The notes under the pieces: model-generated | What the model saw: only the letters and a program-made list of their open reading frames with translations | What the model was told of the DNA's origin: nothing | The model's database searches: none | Shown: in pieces, positions 21,207 to 35,016 of the stretch | How positions within the stretch are numbered: position 1 is the stretch's first letter | How the letters are laid out: every line of letters starts with the position of its first letter | Source of the DNA: Candidatus Kosakonia sp. 282A-S69 | Lineage (GTDB): Bacteria; Pseudomonadota; Gammaproteobacteria; Enterobacterales; Enterobacteriaceae | Length of the DNA stretch: 64,000 nt | Assembly (NCBI RefSeq): GCF_029433855.1 | Contig: NZ_JAROAU010000003.1 | Location: forward strand, 62,001 to 126,000 | Direction of reading: 5' to 3' | Program-made: the position numbers and the translations under genes

Positions 21207-21769
21207 ATTGATTGCCCTTTGGCTTCATCCAGCTTGCCCTGTGCCAGCAGCAATAAATCACACACTTCACGCACCGCACCGCGACCGCCGTTAATCCGCG
21301 TCACGTAATCGGCGCGTGCGCTGAGCAGCGGGTGCGCATCGGCAACGGCGACGCTCAGGCCAATCTCTGCCATTACCGGCCAGTCGATCAAATCGTCCCC
21401 AATATAGGCAACCTGATCCGCCGTCAAATCGAGGCGGGCAAGCAGCTCCCGGTAGGCGATCATTTTATCGGATTGCCCCTGGTAGAGATGGGTAATGCCC
21501 AGCGTCTCGCAGCGATCTTCTACCAGTTTAGCGTTACGCCCGGTAATGATCGCCATCTCGATGCCGGAGGTGAGGGCGCTGCGAATGCCGTAACCGTCGC
21601 GGACATTGAACGCTTTTAACTCTTCGCCATTATTGCCCATATAGATGAGCCCATCGGACAGCACGCCATCCACATCGAGGATCAGCAGGCGAATCTTCGC
21701 GGCTTTTTCCATGACTTGCGTGCTAACCGGCCCATAGCAGGTGGCAAGCGACGCGCCAGCATTACTCAT
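21203..21769 (-). CDS. kdsC: KDO-8-phosphate phosphatase
   Basis: The 188-residue product is a haloacid-dehalogenase phosphatase that releases phosphate from KDO-8-P, the third step of KDO synthesis for LPS. The catalytic aspartates are Asp32 and Asp34 in LILDVDGVLSDG. Later motifs IITGR and YIGDDLIDWPVM are present. It is followed by lptC with a 4-bp overlap and preceded by kdsD at 14 bp, so pathway and export genes share one transcript. Confidence 0.97.
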   Translation of the reverse strand: MSNAGASLATCYGPVSTQVMEKAAKIRLLILDVDGVLSDGLIYMGNNGEELKAFNVRDGYGIRSALTSGIEMAIITGRNAKLVEDRCETLGITHLYQGQSDKMIAYRELLARLDLTADQVAYIGDDLIDWPVMAEIGLSVAVADAHPLLSARADYVTRINGGRGAVREVCDLLLLAQGKLDEAKGQSI

Positions 21770-21783
21770 TCTTGTGTCCTTCT

Positions 21784-22770
21784 TTACACCACGCCCGCGC
21801 GCAGTAAGTCATGCATATGTAACACACCCAGTAACTGCTCACCATCGGCAACCAGTACGGAGGTAATGTGGCGAGATTGCATCAGGTTCAGGGCATCGAC
21901 CGCCAGCGTATTGGGACGCACGCGCACGCCGCCTGGCGTCATCACATCGGCGATGCCGAGGCTGCGTACATCGGCACCCATATCAAATACGCGCCGCAAG
22001 TCGCCATCGGTAAAGATACCCTCGATCTTCATCAGATCGTCGCAGATCACCGTCATACCTAAATTCTTACGTGTGATCTCCAGTAACGCATCACGCAGGC
22101 TGGCCTCTTTGCTGACGTGCGGGATCTCATCCCCGGTGTGCATGATGTCATTCACACGCAGCAGCAGTTTACGGCCCAGCGCACCGCCCGGATGGGAGAG
22201 GGCAAAATCTTCCGCGGTAAAGCCGCGCGCTTTCAGCAGCGCCACGGCCAACGCATCGCCCATCACCAGCGCAGCGGTGGTGCTGGATGTCGGGGCAAGT
22301 CCCAGCGGGCAGGCCTCTTTCGGCACTTTTACGCATAAATGGATATCCGCCGCGCGCGCCATACTGCTCTCGGGCCGGCTGGTCATGCAAATTAGTGCGA
22401 CCTTCAGGCGCTTGAGTACCGGGATTAGCGCGAGGATCTCATTGGACTCACCGGAGTTCGACAGGGCAATGACCACATCCTGAGGAGTGACCATACCCAG
22501 GTCGCCGTGCGCTGCTTCACCAGGGTGTACGAAAAACGCGGGCGTGCCGGTGCTGGCAAAGGTCGCCGCCATTTTCCGGCCAATATGGCCCGATTTGCCC
22601 ATGCCCATGACCACGACTTTGCCAGCACAATAAACGATACTTTCACACGCGCGGGTGAAATCTTCATTAATGTACTGATCGAGCTGTGCGAGGCCTTCAC
22701 GTTCAATCGCCAGAACGTCTTTGCCGGCTTGTTGAAAGTCAAAACCCGGCTGCAAATCTATTTGCGACAT
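21784..22770 (-). CDS. kdsD: Arabinose-5-phosphate isomerase
   Basis: The 328-residue product interconverts ribulose-5-phosphate and arabinose-5-phosphate, the first step of KDO synthesis. The N-terminal SIS domain contains GMGKSGHIG at about residues 56-64 and the ALSNSGESNEIL sugar-phosphate motif. Two CBS domains follow (about 210-328). Length equals E. coli KdsD. It is 13 bp after yrbG and 14 bp before kdsC. Confidence 0.97.
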   Translation of the reverse strand: MSQIDLQPGFDFQQAGKDVLAIEREGLAQLDQYINEDFTRACESIVYCAGKVVVMGMGKSGHIGRKMAATFASTGTPAFFVHPGEAAHGDLGMVTPQDVVIALSNSGESNEILALIPVLKRLKVALICMTSRPESSMARAADIHLCVKVPKEACPLGLAPTSSTTAALVMGDALAVALLKARGFTAEDFALSHPGGALGRKLLLRVNDIMHTGDEIPHVSKEASLRDALLEITRKNLGMTVICDDLMKIEGIFTDGDLRRVFDMGADVRSLGIADVMTPGGVRVRPNTLAVDALNLMQSRHITSVLVADGEQLLGVLHMHDLLRAGVV

Positions 22771-22783
22771 AGTGCGTATCCGA

Positions 22784-23758
22784 TTATCCCGTCAAAAGCG
22801 GCGACAGCCAGTAGAGCATCGCCAGCCATATGATAAATCCACCGAACAACAGCCCCCCGATGCCACGACCGATCTGCTTGCGTCGCCAGCAGATAAGCGC
22901 GAAAAGGGCGCTGACCAGCGCCATTACCCCGTAATCGCGCGTGAACGCCATCGGGTTAAAGCTGCCTGGCGCAATCAGTGCCGGCAAGCCAAGCACGATC
23001 GCGATATTAAAAATGTTGGAGCCGATAAGGTTGCCGATGGCGATATCGTCTTCCCCTTTGCGCGCACCCGCAATGGCGGTAGCAAGCTCAGGAAGGCCGG
23101 TACCGATGGCGATAACCGTCAGGCCGATAGTCAGTTCGCTGATGGCGAAGAAGTTTGCCACCACCGTGGCGTTATCCACCACCATGCGCGTCGCCATCGG
23201 CATGATAATTAGCGCCACGCCCAGCCAGAGGCAGGCAACCGACACACTGCCCTCTCGCGGCAGCTCGGCCAGCTGCTCGCGCGTCAGGCTGTCATTACCC
23301 TGGCGTTCGGCCAGGCGGGCGATTTTAACAATGAACACCAGCCATAGCACGGCTAATAACAGTAAAAAGATGCCGTCTACGGGCGTAAGCCGCCCATCAT
23401 ACAGCACGACGCCCGCCAGCAGGCTAGCTACTAAGGTTAACGGCAATTCACGGCGCAGAATATCGGAATGCACGGTAAAAGGGTGTAAAAGCGCGGCAAC
23501 ACCGAGGATCAGCAGGATGTTGGTGATGTTTGATCCGATCGCGGTGCCGATGGCGAGATCCAGCTGACCATGCAGCGAGGCGGCGACAGAAGTGATGATT
23601 TCTGGCAACGAGGTGCCAATACTGACCACCGTCATACCAATAATTAACGGCGGAACGCCAAGCGCGCGGCAAAGAATGGAGGCGGCAAACACCAGACGAT
23701 CGGCACTGTAGACCACAAGTAGTAAACCAATTATCAATAGCGCCGTCGCTAAGAGCAT
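22784..23758 (-). CDS. yrbG: YrbG, putative sodium/calcium exchanger family protein
   Basis: The 324-residue hydrophobic protein has about ten membrane segments. It contains the two inverted alpha-repeat motifs of the cation/calcium exchanger family: VSIGTSLPEIITSVAA with GTAIGSNITNI, and IAIGTGLPELATAIAG with GNLIGSNIFNI. The E. coli homologue is a non-essential member of the Ca/H or Na/Ca antiporter superfamily with no firmly established substrate. It is the first gene of the minus-strand kds-lpt cluster. The divergent mlaF lies 230 bp away, and the gap should hold both promoters. Confidence 0.93.
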   Translation of the reverse strand: MLLATALLIIGLLLVVYSADRLVFAASILCRALGVPPLIIGMTVVSIGTSLPEIITSVAASLHGQLDLAIGTAIGSNITNILLILGVAALLHPFTVHSDILRRELPLTLVASLLAGVVLYDGRLTPVDGIFLLLLAVLWLVFIVKIARLAERQGNDSLTREQLAELPREGSVSVACLWLGVALIIMPMATRMVVDNATVVANFFAISELTIGLTVIAIGTGLPELATAIAGARKGEDDIAIGNLIGSNIFNIAIVLGLPALIAPGSFNPMAFTRDYGVMALVSALFALICWRRKQIGRGIGGLLFGGFIIWLAMLYWLSPLLTG

Positions 23759-23988
23759 CTAACGTCCTTTCTTCAGGTATAATTTCGCCGTTTCGCAGGC
23801 CGCTATACCGGGTTAAAACCGGAACTTCCGCGTAGCGTAATGATTCCTAATTTTGACTTTATGCGGCTCAAAAGTAAAACAAATGCCAGCTTTCGCTAAC
23901 CTGGGCGGGTAATATTCTGTAAAAATGCTGGGTTCGTGATGATATCAAGCGTAATGCTTGCGGCCCACAGGGTGATAAGGAAGAGGAA

Positions 23989-25591
<1,603 letters not shown>

Positions 25592-25595
25592 GTTC

Positions 25596-26147
25596 ATGCA
25601 AACGAAAAAAAGTGAAATTTGGGTCGGCCTGTTTCTTCTGCTGGCATTACTGGCGGGGCTTTTTATCTGCCTGAAAGCGGCGGATGTTACCTCGATGCGT
25701 ACTGAGCCGACCTACCGCGTTTATGCCACGTTTGACAATATCGGCGGCCTGAAAGCTAATTCGCCGGTGCGTATCGGCGGGGTGGTGATTGGTCGCGTGG
25801 AGGATATCTCTCTCGACCCGAAAACCTATCTGCCGCGCGTGACGCTGGATATTGAAGAGCGTTACAACCAGATCCCGGATACCAGCTCGCTGGCGATCCG
25901 CACATCAGGTTTGCTTGGCGAGCAATATCTGGCGTTGAACGTCGGGTTTGACGATCCCGAGATGGGAACATCTATGCTTAAGGAAGGCAGCACGATTCAG
26001 GACACCAAGTCCGCAATGGTGCTGGAAGATCTCATTGGTCAATTCCTTTACAACAGTAAAGGGGGCGACAATAAGAATTCAGGCGATGCGGCGGCGCAAA
26101 ATGAAGGGAATACTCAACCTGCGCCGTCTGCGGATCAGACGCATTAA
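25596..26147 (+). CDS. mlaD: MlaD, MCE-domain subunit of the Mla transporter
   Basis: The 183-residue product has one N-terminal membrane helix (about residues 7-26) and an MCE domain (about 38-117: [21 protein letters not shown], then [12 protein letters not shown]). Six copies form a ring with a lipid pore in the periplasm. A polar, disordered tail follows. The ATG is 4 bp after mlaE and begins [11 protein letters not shown], the family start; an alternative start 15 bp upstream would overlap mlaE and is less likely. Confidence 0.97.
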   Translation: MQTKKSEIWVGLFLLLALLAGLFICLKAADVTSMRTEPTYRVYATFDNIGGLKANSPVRIGGVVIGRVEDISLDPKTYLPRVTLDIEERYNQIPDTSSLAIRTSGLLGEQYLALNVGFDDPEMGTSMLKEGSTIQDTKSAMVLEDLIGQFLYNSKGGDNKNSGDAAAQNEGNTQPAPSADQTH

Positions 26148-26164
26148 CGAGGAGAAGTAACGCA

Positions 26165-26803
26165 ATGTTTAAACGTCTCATGATGGTTGCTCTGCTGGTC
26201 GTTGCACCGTTGAGCTCGGCTCTGGCTGTGGATCAAAGCAATCCGTACACCGCAATGCAGGGGGCGGCGAAACAGACTTTCGATCGCCTTAAAAACGAAC
26301 AGCCGAAAATTCGCGCCAACCCGGATTACCTGCGCGATGTAGTCGATCAGGAACTGCTGCCCTATGTTCAGGTGAAATATGCCGGTGCGCTGGTGCTGGG
26401 CCGCTATTACAAAGAAGCGACCCCTGCGCAGCGTGATGCCTACTTCAAGGCGTTCCGCGAATATCTGAAGCAGGCATATGGCCAGGCACTGGCGCTTTAT
26501 CACGGCCAGACTTACCAGATTGCCCCGGAACAGCCGCTGGGCGATGCCACTATTGTGCCGATCCGCGTGACAATCGTCGATCCGAATGGCCGTCCGCCGG
26601 TACGTCTCGATTTCCAGTGGCGTAAAAACAGCCAAACCGGTAACTGGCAGGCTTATGACATGATCGCCGAAGGCGTCAGTATGATCACCACCAAACAGAA
26701 TGAGTGGAGCGATCTGCTGCGTACCAAAGGGATCGATGGCCTGACCGCTGAACTGCAGTCTATTTCTCGCCAGAAAATCACCCTGGATGAGAAGAAAAAA
26801 TGA
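26165..26803 (+). CDS. mlaC: MlaC, periplasmic phospholipid-binding shuttle
   Basis: The 212-residue product has a signal peptide ([21 protein letters not shown]) and the Tol-Tol-Ttg2 lipid-binding fold. MlaC carries a phospholipid between the MlaA-porin complex and the MlaFEDB complex. An AGGAGAAGTAA ribosome-binding site precedes the ATG. The stop codon overlaps the mlaB start by 4 bp. It is one residue longer than E. coli. Confidence 0.97.
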   Translation: MFKRLMMVALLVVAPLSSALAVDQSNPYTAMQGAAKQTFDRLKNEQPKIRANPDYLRDVVDQELLPYVQVKYAGALVLGRYYKEATPAQRDAYFKAFREYLKQAYGQALALYHGQTYQIAPEQPLGDATIVPIRVTIVDPNGRPPVRLDFQWRKNSQTGNWQAYDMIAEGVSMITTKQNEWSDLLRTKGIDGLTAELQSISRQKITLDEKKK

Positions 26804-27093
26804 CCCAGCAGCTAAGCTGGTCGCGTGACGGTGAACGCCTGGTACTGCTGGGCGAGCTGGATCAGGACGTGTTAAATCCCATATGGGATGCGCGCGCAGA
26901 GGCGATGAAAGGGGTCACTACCATCGATCTGCAGGGCGTGACACGGGTTGATACCGCAGGCGTCGCGCTGCTGGTTCATCTGGTTGAGCTGGGTAAAAAG
27001 CAGGGCAAGGAAGTGACGCTGCTGGGCGTGAGCGAGAATGTGAGTACCCTCGCTGCGCTCTACAACTTGCCGCAAAGTGCTCTGCCACGCTAA
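26800..27093 (+). CDS. mlaB: MlaB, STAS-domain subunit of the Mla transporter
   Basis: The 97-residue cytoplasmic protein is a STAS-domain partner that stabilises and activates MlaF. The conserved [13 protein letters not shown] segment with Thr52 is present, a residue important for function in E. coli. It overlaps mlaC by 4 bp and is the last gene of the operon; an intrinsic terminator follows at once. Confidence 0.96.
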   Translation: MTQQLSWSRDGERLVLLGELDQDVLNPIWDARAEAMKGVTTIDLQGVTRVDTAGVALLVHLVELGKKQGKEVTLLGVSENVSTLAALYNLPQSALPR

Positions 27094-27116
27094 TTTTTTC
27101 AATACGTTACTATTTT

Positions 27117-27149
27117 AAGCCCCGTCCAGAGAGTGGATGGGGCTTTTTG
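27117..27149 (+). terminator. Intrinsic terminator of mlaFEDCB
   Basis: AGCCCCGTCCA and TGGATGGGGCT form an 11-bp stem (one G-T pair) with a GAGAG loop, followed by T's. It separates the mla operon from ibaG. Confidence 0.92.
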
Positions 27150-27218
27150 CTTGTTTAAGACCGTCGCACTTTCCTCTAAGATGTGTGACTGTTTTCACTT
27201 TTAGATGATATTACGCCC

Positions 27219-27473
27219 ATGGAAAATCATGAAATCCAGACCGTGCTGATGGAAGCACTCTCTCTCCAGGAAGCCCACGTCACTGGCGATGGCAGCCACT
27301 TTCAGGTTGTCGCTGTGGGTGAAGTTTTTGACGGCATGAGCCGGGTCAAGAAGCAGCAAACCATCTATGGCCCGCTGATGGAGTACATCGCGGATAACCG
27401 CATTCATGCCCTGTCGATCAAAGCGTATACGCCGCAAGAATGGGCGCGCGATCGCAAACTTAACGGCTTTTGA
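27219..27473 (+). CDS. ibaG: IbaG, BolA-family acid-stress protein
   Basis: The 84-residue product is the BolA/IbaA family member YrbA. It has the conserved [30 protein letters not shown] core and the C-terminal [10 protein letters not shown] strand. BolA-type proteins bind monothiol glutaredoxins through an iron-sulfur cluster; IbaG is linked to acid stress and Fe-S handling. It is 54 bp before murA in the same direction, and in E. coli the two are neighbours. Confidence 0.95.
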   Translation: MENHEIQTVLMEALSLQEAHVTGDGSHFQVVAVGEVFDGMSRVKKQQTIYGPLMEYIADNRIHALSIKAYTPQEWARDRKLNGF

Positions 27474-27527
27474 GCGCAGGCGGTATGACCCCGCCGCGCG
27501 TGTGAATTCTTAACAGAGATCAGATAA

Positions 27528-28787
<1,260 letters not shown>

Positions 28788-28799
28788 CCTTTATAGCTG

Positions 28800-28830
28800 C
28801 AAAAAAGGGAGCAAAAGCTCCCTTTTTTTA
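28800..28830. terminator. Bidirectional terminator between murA and sfsB
   Basis: AAAAAAGGGAGC and GCTCCCTTTTTT form a symmetrical stem around a tetraloop, with A and T runs on the two sides. It can end both murA and the convergent sfsB. Confidence 0.93.
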
Positions 28831-28842
28831 TCTGCGCCATTG

Positions 28843-29118
28843 CTACGCTTCGCTCCGTTTTCTCCTGATGAGCTTCGTTTTATCAAGAAAAGCGTGGGTG
28901 ATGGGATCGTGGTAACGCGAGGGCCATATAACCCAGGGATCGGTATCCAGCGCCCGGGCAATAATTAACTCTCCCTTTGGCCAGGGGCGGGTCAGTGCAT
29001 TGGCGAGAGTGGATGAACTTAAGCCATTTTTTCGAGATTCAGCCGCCAGCGACGTACCTTTCTTCCGCAGCCCGGCAATAATATCGGCCTGATGCCAGTC
29101 AGTATATTTCGTTTCCAT
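28843..29118 (-). CDS. sfsB: SfsB (Nlp), Ner-like DNA-binding transcriptional regulator
   Basis: The 91-residue product belongs to the Ner/Nlp family, related to the Ner repressor of phage Mu. The DNA-binding region is WHQADIIAGLRKKGTSLAAESRKNGLSSSTLANAL (two helix-turn-helix helices). SfsB has been linked to maltose metabolism in E. coli. I chose the ATG preceded by GGGAGATGTT, giving METKYTDWHQ. An alternative ATG 33 bp upstream would add MVETDSHQGDV, without an obvious ribosome-binding site. It lies downstream of ispB in the same direction. The C-terminus ends in a basic RRKR segment. Confidence 0.93.
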   Translation of the reverse strand: METKYTDWHQADIIAGLRKKGTSLAAESRKNGLSSSTLANALTRPWPKGELIIARALDTDPWVIWPSRYHDPITHAFLDKTKLIRRKRSEA

Positions 29119-29300
29119 AACATCTCCCTGATGAGAATCGGTTTCAACCATTGTTCGCCAACAACGGAGATCACTATACGCATATGGGAATATTTGTTCT
29201 AAAAAGTTCAGGCCAATTGTTATGTTTTCAGATTATGCCAAGGCTTGTGCTGCAAGGCTTAGGTGTCAGATAATGGATGTTATGAGAGCTTACTGGAACT

Positions 29301-29322
29301 TTCCCGCGATGAATCGCGGGAA
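29301..29322 (-). terminator. Hairpin after ispB, possible terminator
   Basis: TTCCCGCGAT and ATCGCGGGAA form a perfect 10-bp stem with a 2-base loop, 9 bp after the ispB stop. The following T-run is poor, so it may be an RNA-stability hairpin or a weak terminator. Confidence 0.6.
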
Positions 29323-29331
29323 ACAGGAAGA

Positions 29332-30303
29332 TTAACGATCGCGCTGAACGGCGATGTGGGCAAGAGCAATGAGCGCGTCGCGCCACTCAGAGTGTGGGAG
29401 AACCTGCAGCGCGGCGATGGCTTTATCCGCCTCTTCTTCGGCACGGCGGCGCGTCCACTCCAGTGACCCGCACTGCGCCATTGCTTCCAGAACCGGTTCC
29501 AGAAGATGACGTCCGCTTCCCTGTTCAATCGCTTCGCGGATCATCTGCGCCTGCTCAGGCGTACCGTTATGCATCGCATGCAGCAGCGGCAGCGTTGGTT
29601 TGCCTTCGTTAAGGTCATCGCCGGTATTTTTACCCAGCGTTTCGCCATCCGCGCTGTAATCGAGCAGGTCGTCAATGAGCTGGAAGGCGGTGCCCAGGTA
29701 GCGGCCATAATCCTGTAGCCCCTTCTCCTGTGCCTCCGAGCAGCCCGCCAGCAAACCAGAACACTGGGCGGCCGCTTCGAACAGGCGCGCGGTTTTGCTG
29801 TAAATCACGCGCATGTAGTTCTCTTCGGTAATGTTGGGGTCGTTAACGTTCATTAATTGCAGCACTTCGCCTTCTGCAATCACGTTCACCGCTTCTGACA
29901 TCACCTCCAGCACCTTCAGCGAGCCGAGGCTGGTCATCATCTGGAAGGCGCGGGTATAGATAAAATCCCCGACCAGTACGCTGGCGGCATTACCAAAGGC
30001 GGCGTTCGCCGTTGCCTTGCCGCGGCGCATATCTGATTCATCCACAACGTCGTCGTGGAGGAGGGTTGCTGTGTGGATAAATTCGATTAATGCAGCGATG
30101 GTGACATGCGCGTTCCCTTCATAGCCAACTGCGCGAGCCGCCAGTACAGCGATCATCGGACGTATGCGTTTGCCGCCGCCGCTTACGATGTAATAACCCA
30201 ACTGGTTGATTAATTTCACATCCGAGTTGAGTTGTTGCAGAATCGTCGCGTTCACACCCGCCATATCTTGCGCGGTTAACTCATTGATTTTTTCTAAATT
30301 CAT
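29332..30303 (-). CDS. ispB: Octaprenyl diphosphate synthase
   Basis: The 323-residue product is a trans-prenyltransferase that makes the C40 side chain of ubiquinone and menaquinone. The first aspartate-rich motif DDVVDESD begins at Asp84, and the second motif LIDDLLDY follows near residue 210. GGGKRIRP binds diphosphate. I chose MNLEKINELTAQDM, the E. coli start; an upstream in-frame start would add 11 unconserved residues. It is divergent from rplU, with 260 bp between them. Its product feeds the same quinone pathway served by ubiU, ubiV and ubiT in this window. Confidence 0.97.
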   Translation of the reverse strand: MNLEKINELTAQDMAGVNATILQQLNSDVKLINQLGYYIVSGGGKRIRPMIAVLAARAVGYEGNAHVTIAALIEFIHTATLLHDDVVDESDMRRGKATANAAFGNAASVLVGDFIYTRAFQMMTSLGSLKVLEVMSEAVNVIAEGEVLQLMNVNDPNITEENYMRVIYSKTARLFEAAAQCSGLLAGCSEAQEKGLQDYGRYLGTAFQLIDDLLDYSADGETLGKNTGDDLNEGKPTLPLLHAMHNGTPEQAQMIREAIEQGSGRHLLEPVLEAMAQCGSLEWTRRRAEEEADKAIAALQVLPHSEWRDALIALAHIAVQRDR

Positions 30304-30462
30304 CGCAAAAGCCGGGCTTTCAGTCCTGTTTACCACATATCAAAAGTGGGATAACAAAGGGTTACGGGTTTGAATAGTATTGTCGATTGTACTGAAAAAA
30401 CGCGCCAGATAAACGTTACCTTACACGTTGTGTTTTTTTTCTGCGAGGAGTGATGATCACAC

Positions 30463-30491
30463 TTGTCAACGGCTCGCAATTTGCGTAATAT
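30463..30491 (+). promoter_or_regulatory. rplU-rpmA promoter
   Basis: TTGTCA (30463-30468) and TAATAT (30486-30491) are 17 bp apart, followed by the GC-rich discriminator TCGCGCCC typical of stringently controlled ribosomal promoters. It lies 72 bp before rplU. Confidence 0.8.
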
Positions 30492-30527
30492 TCGCGCCCT
30501 ATTGTGAATATTTATAGCGCCCTCTGA

Positions 30528-30875
<348 letters not shown>

Positions 30876-30894
30876 GACCTGAGGAGAGATTTAA

Positions 30895-31152
<258 letters not shown>

Positions 31153-31177
31153 GTTTTTCGCGTCCCGGTAACGGAAG

Positions 31178-31207
31178 AAAGCCCCGCAACACGTTGCGGG
31201 GCTTTTT
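31178..31207 (+). terminator. Intrinsic terminator after rpmA
   Basis: AAGCCCCGCAAC and GTTGCGGGGCTT form a 12-bp stem followed by T's. It lies between rpmA and yhbE. Confidence 0.92.
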
Positions 31208-31245
31208 ACATTAGAAGCCCGGCAAAATTCGGGCAGGGAAGACGT

Positions 31246-32211
31246 ATGAAACAGCAGGCGGGCATCGGCATTCTCCTGGCGCTGACAACAGCGATGTGCT
31301 GGGGAGCGTTGCCAATTGCAATGAAGCAGGTGCTGGAAGTGATGGAGCCGCCGACGGTGGTCTTTTATCGCTTTTTAATGGCGGGCATTGGTCTCGGTCT
31401 GATCCTGACCTGGAAAAGAAAACTGCCGCCAATGCGTATTTTCCGCAAGCCGCGCTGGCTACTGCTGCTGGCGGTTGCCACCGGCGGGCTATTCGGCAAC
31501 TTCATATTGTTCAGCTCTTCTCTGCAGTACGTCAGCCCGACCGCGTCGCAGGTGATCGGTCAGCTCTCGCCCGTCGGTATGATGGTTGCCAGCGTCTTTA
31601 TCCTCAAAGAGAAGATGCGCATCACACAGGTGATTGGCGCACTGATGCTGATAAGCGGTCTGGTGATGTTTTTTAACACCAGCCTGATTGAGATCTTCAC
31701 CCGGCTGACGGATTACACCTGGGGCGTCATTTTCGGCGTCGGCGCGGCGACGGTGTGGGTAAGCTACGGCGTGGCGCAAAAAGTTCTTCTGCGTCGTCTG
31801 GCCTCCCAGCAGATCCTCTTTTTGCTGTACACTTTATGTACGCTTGCGCTGTTGCCACTGGCGAAACCCGCCGTGGTATTCCAGCTGAGCGACTGGCAAC
31901 TGGCCTGTCTGATTTTTTGCGGGCTCAACACGCTGGTTGGCTACGGCGCGCTGGCGGAAGCGATGGCGCGCTGGCAGGCGGCGCAGGTAAGCGCGTTAAT
32001 TACCTTAACGCCGCTGTTTACACTGTTTTTCTCAGATTTGTTATCAATGGCCTGGCCCGATGTTTTCGCCAGACCGATGTTAAACCTTGTCGGTTATCTC
32101 GGTGCGTTTGTCGTGGTTGCGGGCGCGATGTTTTCCGCTATTGGCCATCGTCTTTTGGGACGCAGGCGTAGTCGTGAAGTGGTCGTCACTGTGCCCCGCT
32201 CAGGCGAATGA
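31246..32211 (+). CDS. yhbE: YhbE, EamA-family membrane transporter of unknown substrate
   Basis: The 321-residue protein has ten predicted membrane segments arranged as two EamA (drug/metabolite transporter) repeats (about residues 8-140 and 155-295). The first repeat begins GILLALTTAMCWGALPIAMKQ and contains SPTASQVIGQLSPVGMM. The family contains exporters of amino acids, sugars and metabolites, but no substrate is established for YhbE. It lies between rpmA and obgE, as in E. coli, and the last residues are basic. Function cannot be refined from sequence. Confidence 0.93.
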   Translation: MKQQAGIGILLALTTAMCWGALPIAMKQVLEVMEPPTVVFYRFLMAGIGLGLILTWKRKLPPMRIFRKPRWLLLLAVATGGLFGNFILFSSSLQYVSPTASQVIGQLSPVGMMVASVFILKEKMRITQVIGALMLISGLVMFFNTSLIEIFTRLTDYTWGVIFGVGAATVWVSYGVAQKVLLRRLASQQILFLLYTLCTLALLPLAKPAVVFQLSDWQLACLIFCGLNTLVGYGALAEAMARWQAAQVSALITLTPLFTLFFSDLLSMAWPDVFARPMLNLVGYLGAFVVVAGAMFSAIGHRLLGRRRSREVVVTVPRSGE

Positions 32212-33405
<1,194 letters not shown>

Positions 33406-33441
33406 TCTCTGCTTCCCCTCGCTCAGGCGGGTCGAAGAGAT

Positions 33442-33482
33442 AAAAAAATGCCGGGTCAGCATGATGCTCCCGGCATTTTTTA
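33442..33482. terminator. Bidirectional terminator between obgE and dacB
   Basis: AAAAAATGCCGGG and CCCGGCATTTTTT form a long stem around a 14-nt loop, with A and T runs on both sides. The convergent genes obgE and dacB flank it; its T-run touches the dacB stop codon. Confidence 0.92.
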
Positions 33483-34916
33483 TTAGTTGTTCTGATAGAT
33501 ATCTTTGTACAACCGGCTCTCAAAGCGCACCAGCGGAATGCGGCGGTTGCGCTGATCGGCAGGTTCAACTGCATACCCCGAGAGATACTGCACAAACGCC
33601 ATTCGCTGACCGCTGGCGGTGGTGATAAACCCAGCCAGGTTATATACCCCTTGCAGCGAGCCCGTTTTCGCCGATACCTTGCCGTCCACGCCCGCTTCGT
33701 GCAGCCCGGCCCGGTATTGCAGTGAGCCGTCATAGCCTGCTAACGGCAACATGGAGATGAAATTCAGCTCGGTATCATGCTGGGCGATATATTGCAGCAC
33801 CTGCATCATGGTCGCTGGTGCGAGCAGGTTGTGGCGCGACAGGCCGGAACCATCCGCAATAATGGTATTGCCCAGATCGACCCCGGCTTGCTGGCGCAGG
33901 ATCTGCCTGACCGCATCTGAACCTGCTCGCCAGGTGCCCGGCACGCCGAAGCGCGCATGGCCAATCATGCGAAAGACGGTATCCGCAATCATGTTGTCCG
34001 ATTTCTTCAGCATGATTTTCAGCAGATCGTGTAGCGGCGCGGATTGTTTACTGGCGATAACGGTACCGGGTTGATTGACCTGTGTCTGGCGTAGCAGCGT
34101 GCCGGTGTAGGTGATACCTGCCTGGGTAAGTTCCTGCTTGAGAATAGCGCCTGCATAGCTGGCACCATCCTGTACGGCAAAGGCGAGCGGCAATGGCTCG
34201 GCGCGCTGGGGTAAACAGCCTGTCAGCGTGAAACGGTTGAGATCGCCCGGCACCACATCCAGCTCGCAATATTGCGCTTCCGATGAGCCGCGAGCCAGCG
34301 TACGTACCTGGCTGAACATGTTTACCGGGTAGTAAGAGGCGACACGAATGTAGGCTAAATCACCCGCGTTTTGCGCGCTATAAAGCGAAATCGAGAAGCA
34401 GTTGCGATCGATGATGGCGGCGGCTGGCGGCGCGCTAAAGCACTGTGTCATATCGTTCCACGGCCAGCCCGGTGCTTTGTCATGGCTGGCAAAAATCGAG
34501 GTATCGATTAACACGTTGCCATCAATTTTCTGTACGCCTGATTTTTTCAGCGATGCGACCATGTTGCGAATATCCTGACGTTTTAGCGTCGGATCGCCAC
34601 CAAATCGTGCAATTAAGTCGCCTTTAAGCGTACCGCCATCGACAGAACCTTTGCTTTCCAGCGTGGTTGTAAAGCGAAAGTCCGGCCCCAGTTGTAATAG
34701 TGCCGCCAGCGCGGTGATCACTTTTTGCGTACTCGCCGGCAACGCCATCTGTTTGGCGTGGTAATCAATTTCGGGAGCCTCGGCGCCGACCTTTTGCACC
34801 ATCAACGCCAGGTTGGCACCGTCCGGAAGCTGGTTGATGTACTCGTCGACATTCGCGGCCTGAACATTCAGGGCTATACTGGTGGACAATCCGATGATAA
34901 AGCTGGGAAATCGCAT
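33483..34916 (-). CDS. dacB: PBP4, D-alanyl-D-alanine carboxypeptidase/endopeptidase
   Basis: The 477-residue product equals E. coli DacB in length. A signal peptide ends at about residue 20 (LNVQA-AN). The active-site SXXK motif is Ser62-Thr-Gln-Lys65. The SDN motif (KKSDNMIAD) and the KTG motif (SAKTGSLQG) follow. PBP4 cleaves D-Ala-D-Ala ends and peptide cross-links in periplasmic peptidoglycan. In some enteric bacteria its inactivation affects AmpC induction. It is divergent from greA. Confidence 0.97.
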   Translation of the reverse strand: MRFPSFIIGLSTSIALNVQAANVDEYINQLPDGANLALMVQKVGAEAPEIDYHAKQMALPASTQKVITALAALLQLGPDFRFTTTLESKGSVDGGTLKGDLIARFGGDPTLKRQDIRNMVASLKKSGVQKIDGNVLIDTSIFASHDKAPGWPWNDMTQCFSAPPAAAIIDRNCFSISLYSAQNAGDLAYIRVASYYPVNMFSQVRTLARGSSEAQYCELDVVPGDLNRFTLTGCLPQRAEPLPLAFAVQDGASYAGAILKQELTQAGITYTGTLLRQTQVNQPGTVIASKQSAPLHDLLKIMLKKSDNMIADTVFRMIGHARFGVPGTWRAGSDAVRQILRQQAGVDLGNTIIADGSGLSRHNLLAPATMMQVLQYIAQHDTELNFISMLPLAGYDGSLQYRAGLHEAGVDGKVSAKTGSLQGVYNLAGFITTASGQRMAFVQYLSGYAVEPADQRNRRIPLVRFESRLYKDIYQNN

Positions 34917-34981
34917 AATCTCGCGCTAACAAGCTGGAAACAGGCCGACATACTACGGCGCATCGACCCGGAAAGTAAACG

Positions 34982-35010
34982 ATGACCCACGGTGAACTTC
35001 CGGTTAAAAT
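34982..35010 (+). promoter_or_regulatory. Likely greA promoter
   Basis: ATGACC (34982-34987) and TAAAAT (35005-35010) are separated by 17 bp. Transcription from here would enter the GraL leader hairpin. E. coli greA has more than one promoter, including a sigma-E one, which I did not find. Confidence 0.55.
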
Positions 35011-35016
35011 ACGTAT

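Noticed and set aside
23821..23850. GGAACTT upstream of mlaF as a sigma-E promoter -35
   Set aside because: No matching sigma-E -10 sequence is found at 15-17 bp, so the motif alone is not enough.
29119..29331. A small gene between sfsB and ispB
   Set aside because: Only short frames without ribosome-binding sites are present. The stretch more likely holds the sfsB promoter and the ispB 3' hairpin.
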